In this document: in pieces, positions 59,543-64,000 of the stretch | How the letters are laid out: every line of letters starts with the position of its first letter | How positions within the stretch are numbered: position 1 is the first letter of the stretch | Source of the DNA: DATAFF01 sp036265615 | GTDB lineage: Bacteria; Pseudomonadota; Alphaproteobacteria; Rhizobiales; Aestuariivirgaceae | Reading direction: 5' to 3' | Length of the DNA: 64,000 nucleotides | Assembly: GCA_036265615.1 (NCBI GenBank) | Contig: DATAOT010000038.1 | Coordinates: 1-64,000 of the forward strand | The notes under the pieces: model-generated | Database searches by the model: none | Told to the model about the DNA's origin: nothing | What the model saw: only the letters and a program-made list of their open reading frames with translations | Program-made: the position numbers and the translations under genes

Positions 59543-60281
59543 GCGGGTGCTGATCATCGGGGGGACGCGCGACGGCCGGCTGCTCGCCGACGCGTTGATT
59601 GCGGCAGGATTCGAACCCGTGACATCGATGGCAGGCGTCACCGAGGCGCCACTGCTGCCTGCCGGGGCAGTGCGCATCGGCAGCTTCGGGGGTGCGGAGG
59701 GCCTTGCGGCCTATGTTGGCGAGGCGAACATCCGAGCCATCATCGATGCGGCGCATCCCTTCGCGCTGCGCATCTCCAGCAATTCGGCGCGCGCCGCCGC
59801 AATCGCCGGCGTGCCGCGTCTTCATTTCGATCGCCCGCCATGGTCGCCCGGACCCCGGGATCGCTGGACACTGGTCAAGGATGCAGCCGAAGCGGCAGCA
59901 CGGCTCATGCCGGAATCGCGGGTGCTCCTTACCATCGGTGCGCGAGGAATGGCGGAATTTTTCCGCCGCCCGGATCTGACGGGCATCGTCCGGACGATCG
60001 AGAGGCCGGCGACGGCAATCCCCGGTGGCTGGAGGCTGCTGCAGGCCCGGCCACCTTTTGCGCTGGAAGACGAGATCGCCCTCATGACGGCGGGGTCAGT
60101 GACAGTGCTGGTGACCAAGAACTCCGGCGGCCCGGGCGACGCCAAGCTTGCGGCAGCGCGCAAGCTCGGGCTGCCGGTGGTGATGATTGCCCGGCCGGAG
60201 AAGCCGGAGGGGGCGCGTGCATCCTCGATCGAAGAGGCGGTCGCCTGGCTGCGGCGGGCGGTAGGCAAGAGCGAAGCTTGA
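59532..60281 (+). CDS. cobK: Precorrin-6A reductase CobK
   Basis: 249 residues, ATG at 59532 inside the end of cbiD. Family pieces are VLIIGGTRDGRLLADALIAAG, VRIGSFGGAEGLAAYV, IIDAAHPFALRISSNS, LLTIGARGMAEF and VTKNSGGPGDAKLAAARKLGLPVVMIARP as landmarks (KNSGGPGDAK). It reduces precorrin-6A with NADPH. The -35 of the following vapBC promoter overlaps its stop codon. Confidence 0.94.
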   Translation: MPGERVLIIGGTRDGRLLADALIAAGFEPVTSMAGVTEAPLLPAGAVRIGSFGGAEGLAAYVGEANIRAIIDAAHPFALRISSNSARAAAIAGVPRLHFDRPPWSPGPRDRWTLVKDAAEAAARLMPESRVLLTIGARGMAEFFRRPDLTGIVRTIERPATAIPGGWRLLQARPPFALEDEIALMTAGSVTVLVTKNSGGPGDAKLAAARKLGLPVVMIARPEKPEGARASSIEEAVAWLRRAVGKSEA

Positions 60282-60321
60282 CTTTCGCACCTCGTGGATA
60301 TACATTTGGCCGATGTATATC
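60278..60321 (+). promoter_or_regulatory. vapBC promoter and palindromic operator
   Basis: TTGACT (60278-60283) precedes a TATACAT element. That element lies in a perfect inverted repeat, GATATACAT (60297-60305) with ATGTATATC (60313-60321), and ends 17 bases before the antitoxin ATG. A dimeric AbrB-type antitoxin binding here would autoregulate the operon. Confidence 0.8.
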
Positions 60322-60337
60322 TACCAGGAGACAGGAC

Positions 60338-60568
60338 ATGCAGGTTGGCAAATGGGGGAACAGTCTCGCTGTCCGTCTTCCGGCCGTCGTTGTGGAAATG
60401 CTCAAACTGGAAGAGGGTGACGAGATCGAGATTCACGTTCTCGGTGCCCGCCAGTTCGGGGTTGCACGGAAAGCTGGACGTGAAGAGCTATTGAAGCGTC
60501 TTCGCCAATTTCGCGGCCGTCTTCCTGCGGATTTCAAATTCGATCGCGACGATGCAAATGCCCGGTAG
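60338..60568 (+). CDS. vapB: AbrB/MazE-type antitoxin VapB
   Basis: 76 residues, ATG at 60338 behind CAGGAG. The N-terminal swapped-hairpin AbrB domain reads VGKWGNSLAVRLPAVVVEMLKLEEGDEIEIHV (landmarks KWGNSLAVRLP and LEEGDEIEI). The C-terminal tail (RLRQFRGRLPADFKFDRDD) should wrap the toxin. It overlaps vapC by 17 bases. The pair sits between cobK and an ABC transporter gene, unrelated to cobalamin. Confidence 0.93.
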   Translation: MQVGKWGNSLAVRLPAVVVEMLKLEEGDEIEIHVLGARQFGVARKAGREELLKRLRQFRGRLPADFKFDRDDANAR

Positions 60569-60968
60569 CTTTTTCGACACGAACGTCCTCGTGTACATTG
60601 CCGGAAACGATCAAGCAAAAGCCGATCGTGCCGAGGCTGCGCTGGCGCGCGGCGGCGCGATCAGCGTGCAGGTGCTCAACGAACTCGCCAATGTGGCCCG
60701 CCGGAAGATCGGAATGTCCTGGGCCGATACTCATGCGTTTCTGGAAGCCATCCGCGGGCTGCTTACGGTCCACCCACTGTCGGTCGAAGTGCATGAGACG
60801 GCATTGGATGTGGCCGAGCGATATGGCTTTTCCATTTATGACGCGCTGATAGCTGCTTCGGCCCTTCATGCAGGCTGCGACACGTTATGGTCCGAGGATT
60901 TGCAGCATGGCATGACTCTCGAGCACTGCCTGCGCATCGTAAATCCCTTCCGTGTTTCGCAGCTTTAA
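60552..60968 (+). CDS. vapC: PIN-domain ribonuclease toxin VapC
   Basis: 138 residues (or 136 from ATG at 60558). PIN nuclease acidic residues are present: FFDTNVLVYIAG (Asp), SVQVLNELANVARRK (Glu), FSIYDALIAASALHAGC (Asp) and TLWSEDLQHG (Glu/Asp). VapC toxins cleave tRNA or rRNA and are held inactive by VapB. It ends four bases inside the end of the convergent ABC transporter gene. Confidence 0.93.
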   Translation: MQMPGSFFDTNVLVYIAGNDQAKADRAEAALARGGAISVQVLNELANVARRKIGMSWADTHAFLEAIRGLLTVHPLSVEVHETALDVAERYGFSIYDALIAASALHAGCDTLWSEDLQHGMTLEHCLRIVNPFRVSQL

Positions 60969-62674
60969 TGCACCGTGACGGAGGGCTCGACATGATCGAC
61001 CTTGCCGTCATGCACGCGGTAGACCCGGCTGGCGATCCGGATCCAGGCGGGGCGGTGGGTAATCGCCACCACCGTGTAGGTATGACTGAGGTCGGTGATG
61101 TTGCGGCAGATCGCAGACTCGGTCTCCTCGTCGAGCGCGCTCGTCACCTCATCGAGGATGAGAAGGCGCGGCTTGAGCACCAAGGCGCGGGCCAGCGAGA
61201 TCCGCTGGCGCTGACCGCCGGACAGCTTCATGCCCATCTGCCCGACATCGGTGTCGAGCTGCTGGGGCAGCGACATGACGAAATCAAAGGCGCCGGCCTC
61301 CTTGAGCGCCCTGACGGCATCATCGCGCGACAGCTGCTTGTCGCCCATGCAGATGTTCTCGTAGATCGAGCCCTGGAGAAGCGTGAGCTCCTGGGGCACG
61401 TAACCGATGCCCTTGCGCCAGCTCTTGAGCGACAGTTCGGCGAGCGGCACGCCATCGACCAGAATGCGTCCCTGCTGCGGCTGGTGCAGCCCGACCAAGA
61501 GGTCGACGATGGTGGTCTTGCCGGCGCCGGAACGGCCGGTGAGGACCGTGACGGCGCGGGCCGGGATCTCCAGGGACACCGACTTCAGAACCTGGGCACG
61601 GTCGAAGTCGAAGCTGACCGACTCGAAGGCGATGGATCGATCGAGGGTGGCGACCTCGACGCCGGTGTCGTGTTCCTCCAGCTCGCGGGCGCGGGCGATC
61701 ATCTTCATGCAGGAGCGATAGGCCTCGTGATTCTCATCGAAGGTCTGGAGCGCATGCTGGAGACGCTTCACGCCGCGGATGATCTGGATGAAGATCAGGC
61801 CGAGCACCAGAAGCTCGGGCAGCGGGATGCGATAGACGACGGCGCCGAGATACAGGCCGCCGCAGATCACGAAGGAAACGAGAATGTCCTGGCCGTAGGC
61901 CATGGCATAGCCCATCACCTTGGTGCGGACGAGCGAGCGCCGCATCTCCTTGATCTTCTTGGTGAACAGCTTCTCGTAGGAGCCCTGGCGCTGCATCGAG
62001 CGCAGGGCCTTCATGTTGCTGATCGTGTCCTGGGCGTGGCTGACCAGCTTGCTCGTGTGCTTCCAGTGGCTCTTGCTCGAGCGGCGCGATCTTGACAGCA
62101 CCAGCATGAGCGGCGCGGTGACCAGGGCAACGCCAAGGATGGCGGCGGCAAAGAAGGCGCTCGAGACCAGGAGCGCGATGCCGAAGGCGATCGCGATCTT
62201 GGTCATCTCGGTCACCGCGATGGCAGCGGAATTGTAGGTCTCGGCAGCGGCATGGGCCTCGCCGGAGAGGGTATGCGACAGGGTGCCGGCGCTGCTGTCG
62301 GTGAAATAGCTCCAGCGCACCCGCAGCAGCGTGGTGAGCAGCAGCTGGCGGATGCGAGCGGCAACTTCGGCGACGGCGATTGCCACATAGCTCATGGCAG
62401 CAAATGCCAGAATCGAACGGATGGTGAGCGAGGCGAGCAGCAGCAGCAGGAGCGTGTCGAGGGCCGGGTTGATGCCAAGAATCGAGAACATCTTGCCGGT
62501 GAGGGCACCAAGCTTGGACGGCTTGCCGGCCGCCATGCCGCCCGCGATGGTCACCACCGGGATGACCATGCCGACGCTGAACAGCTCGAAGACGCCGGCA
62601 AACAGCAGGCATATGAGCACGGAGACCGGCTTGGCTCCGGGCGCTTTCAGAAAGATCGCGAAGACGTTCTTCAT
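60965..62674 (-). CDS. ABC transporter, fused permease and ATPase
   Basis: 569 residues from the ATG at 62674. Residues 1-325 form a six-helix type IV exporter membrane domain. The ATPase follows with Walker A LTGRSGAGKTTIVDLLVG, Q-loop VPQEL, signature LSGGQRQRISLARAL, Walker B LLILDEVTSALD and switch His in AITHRPA. It is an MsbA-like half transporter that should homodimerise to export lipids, glycans or drugs; the substrate is unknown. It lies between vapBC and cobO but has no evident cobalamin role. Confidence 0.92.
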   Translation of the reverse strand: MKNVFAIFLKAPGAKPVSVLICLLFAGVFELFSVGMVIPVVTIAGGMAAGKPSKLGALTGKMFSILGINPALDTLLLLLLASLTIRSILAFAAMSYVAIAVAEVAARIRQLLLTTLLRVRWSYFTDSSAGTLSHTLSGEAHAAAETYNSAAIAVTEMTKIAIAFGIALLVSSAFFAAAILGVALVTAPLMLVLSRSRRSSKSHWKHTSKLVSHAQDTISNMKALRSMQRQGSYEKLFTKKIKEMRRSLVRTKVMGYAMAYGQDILVSFVICGGLYLGAVVYRIPLPELLVLGLIFIQIIRGVKRLQHALQTFDENHEAYRSCMKMIARARELEEHDTGVEVATLDRSIAFESVSFDFDRAQVLKSVSLEIPARAVTVLTGRSGAGKTTIVDLLVGLHQPQQGRILVDGVPLAELSLKSWRKGIGYVPQELTLLQGSIYENICMGDKQLSRDDAVRALKEAGAFDFVMSLPQQLDTDVGQMGMKLSGGQRQRISLARALVLKPRLLILDEVTSALDEETESAICRNITDLSHTYTVVAITHRPAWIRIASRVYRVHDGKVDHVEPSVTVH

Positions 62675-62840
62675 TCGAAGGCGCTCGCTTTCAGCTGTGG
62701 CAGCGGTTTTTTGGAAATCGTCGCGGCGAAGTCTCCCCGGCGCAGCGTACATGCCGGCACGGGGCTTTTCCAGTTTTGGCGCGTGGCTATCCCGCAACAG
62801 AGCCTTCGAAAGGAGCGCCAATCTCTACTGCTGGTTGAAG

Positions 62841-63452
62841 TCAGAACTCCACCCCAGCCTGCGCCTTCACCCCGGAGCGGAAGGGGTGCTTGATCTCCGT
62901 CATCTCGGTGACGAGGTCGGCGAGCGCGATGAGCTCCTCGCGGGCATTGCGGCCGGTCACCACGACGTGCTTGTCGGCCGGTTTCTTCCTCAACACCTCC
63001 AGCACTTCGTCGAGCGGCAGGTAATCGTAGCGGAGCACGATGTTGAGCTCGTCCAGCAGCACCATCCGATAGGACGGATCGGCGATCATGGCCTTGCTTT
63101 CCTCCCAGGCGGCCCGGGCGTGAGCGATATCGCGGGTGCGGTCCTGCGTTTCCCAGGTGAAGCCCTCGCCCATTGCCCTGATGGTCACGAGCTCTGGGAA
63201 CTTTTCGAGCACGGTGCGCTCGCCGGTCGCCCAGGAACCCTTGACGAACTGGATGACGCCGGCCCGCATGCCATGACCGATGCAGCGGAAGATCATGCCG
63301 AAGGCGGCGGTCGACTTGCCCTTGCCCTTGCCCGTGTGAACGATCAGCAACCCCTTCTCGATGGTCTTGCCGGCGATGATCTTGTCGCGCGCCGCCTTCT
63401 TCTTGCGCATCTTGTCGGCGTGTCGCGTGTTGAGGGCGGTCTCGTCGGTCAT
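62841..63452 (-). CDS. cobO: Cob(I)yrinic acid a,c-diamide adenosyltransferase CobO
   Basis: 203 residues from the ATG at 63452, overlapping the cobN stop (ATGA). The CobA/CobO/BtuR-type P-loop is GLLIVHTGKGKGKSTAAFGM; then VIQFVKGSWATGE, MGEGFTWETQD, VLLDELNIVLRYDYLP and VVVTGRNAREELIALADLVTEM-type landmarks (VVTGRNA, ADLVTEMTEIKHP). It adenosylates the cobalt of corrinoids. Coupled translation with cobN is typical of aerobic cobalamin loci. Confidence 0.95.
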   Translation of the reverse strand: MTDETALNTRHADKMRKKKAARDKIIAGKTIEKGLLIVHTGKGKGKSTAAFGMIFRCIGHGMRAGVIQFVKGSWATGERTVLEKFPELVTIRAMGEGFTWETQDRTRDIAHARAAWEESKAMIADPSYRMVLLDELNIVLRYDYLPLDEVLEVLRKKPADKHVVVTGRNAREELIALADLVTEMTEIKHPFRSGVKAQAGVEF

Positions 63453-64000
63453 GCCGCGGTCTCCTTCCTGAGATGCTGCAGATCGCGCCATGCCGAGTTC
63501 GACCGCGGCGACCACAGTCCGCGCTCCACCGCTTCGGCGAAGCGGGCGGCGATCTCGGCAAGGGCTGCAGGATTGTTGTCGGCGAGAAAGGCGCGGACAT
63601 CGCCGGCGCCGAGATAGGCGTCATAGGCGAGATCGAAATGATGGCTCTGCACCGCGCCGGTGGTGGCGGCAAAGGCGAACATGTAGTCGACCGTGGCGGC
63701 GATCTCGAAGGCGCCCTTGTAGCCGTGGCGCATCATCCCGGCGATCCATTTCGGATTGACGACGCGGGCCCGCATCACCCGGGCGATCTCCTCCTCGAGC
63801 GTGCGCGGCAGCGGGCGCTCGGGGCGGGAGTGATCGTTGTGCCAGACCACCGGCCGGACGCCCGCGACATGCTCGACAGCCACCGTCATGCCGCCCTCGA
63901 ACTGGTAGTAGTCGTCGGAGTCGAGAAGATCATGTTCGCGATTGTCCTGATTGTGAACGACCGCCTCGATCGCCGACAGGCGGCGACGAAACATCGTCTC
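63449..64000 (-). CDS. cobN: Cobaltochelatase subunit CobN, C-terminal part
   Basis: About 184 codons of the 3' end; the gene continues past the right edge. The end of CobN/BchH-type chelatases is clear: ETMFRRRLSAIEAVVHNQDNREHDLLDSDDYYQFEGG in pieces (VVHNQDNREHDLLDSDDYYQFEGG is split here as NQDNREHDL and SDDYYQF), VNPKWIAGMMRHGYKGAFEIAATVDY and the terminal ALAEIAARF. CobN with CobS and CobT inserts cobalt in the aerobic pathway. It is directly upstream of, and coupled to, cobO. Confidence 0.95.
   Translation of the reverse strand, partial: ETMFRRRLSAIEAVVHNQDNREHDLLDSDDYYQFEGGMTVAVEHVAGVRPVVWHNDHSRPERPLPRTLEEEIARVMRARVVNPKWIAGMMRHGYKGAFEIAATVDYMFAFAATTGAVQSHHFDLAYDAYLGAGDVRAFLADNNPAALAEIAARFAEAVERGLWSPRSNSAWRDLQHLRKETAA

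Overview
This 64 kb window is a gene-dense, high-GC chromosomal segment from an alphaproteobacterium, most likely of the order Hyphomicrobiales (Rhizobiales). The evidence is GGAAC-N16/17-CGTT stress-sigma promoters, a CtrA-type box, small families typical of the group (DUF3126, DUF2336, DUF4239, a zf-CHCC protein, an Omp25-like porin), folE-hisI adjacency, and interspersed palindromic repeats. Genus and species cannot be read from the sequence.

1-1.2 kb: end of a molybdopterin-binding protein gene, a tRNA-Leu(UAA) gene, and an AT-richer small membrane protein gene. 1.2-14.8 kb (minus strand): a complete selenocysteine system with its client enzyme. In transcription order: fdoG (in-frame UGA plus a SECIS-like stem-loop), fdoH, fdoI, a DUF4239 membrane protein, fdhE, selA, a Sel1-repeat protein, selB, selC (tRNA-Sec, lying inside the 3' end of the selB reading frame), two unrecognised genes, a DsrE-like protein, a GcvH-like protein, and selD. 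A divergent tusA follows. The four genes between selC and selD, with tusA, are the best candidate here for an undescribed function (sulfur or selenium delivery).

15.2-20.8 kb: two tandem ureohydrolases, a GYD-domain protein, then csbD and ligD diverging from an intergenic region with one EcfG-type promoter for each. 20.8-22.2 kb: an AT-richer insert with a DUF6941-like protein and a HigBA-like toxin-antitoxin pair. 22.2-33.6 kb: YcaQ-like glycosylase, alpha/beta hydrolase, enoyl-CoA hydratase, cysE, gamma-carbonic anhydrase, a 271-bp MITE-like element, a 53-codon Flp pilin gene, a LapG-type protease, a double PilZ protein, PAS, CBS and patatin proteins, hisI, folE and an IscU-like scaffold.

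33.6-52.7 kb: choline-sulfatase-like enzyme, selenium-binding protein 56 with a coupled membrane protein, yidD, outer-membrane protein, thrS, a CPA2 antiporter, an exported triple-repeat protein, a frameshifted Tat-exported beta-carbonic anhydrase, a cupredoxin, nitroreductase, HAD phosphatase, flavin reductase, a CitE/MaoC pair, an atypical receiver protein behind two DnaA boxes and a CtrA box, an MFS transporter, a DUF2336 protein and NAD kinase. 52.8-64 kb: part of an aerobic-type cobalamin locus (DUF1636, cobP, cobD, cobQ, cobB, cobA, cbiD, cobK, cobO, cobN), interrupted by a VapBC module and an ABC transporter.

No CRISPR array, rRNA gene, riboswitch or intact insertion sequence was seen.
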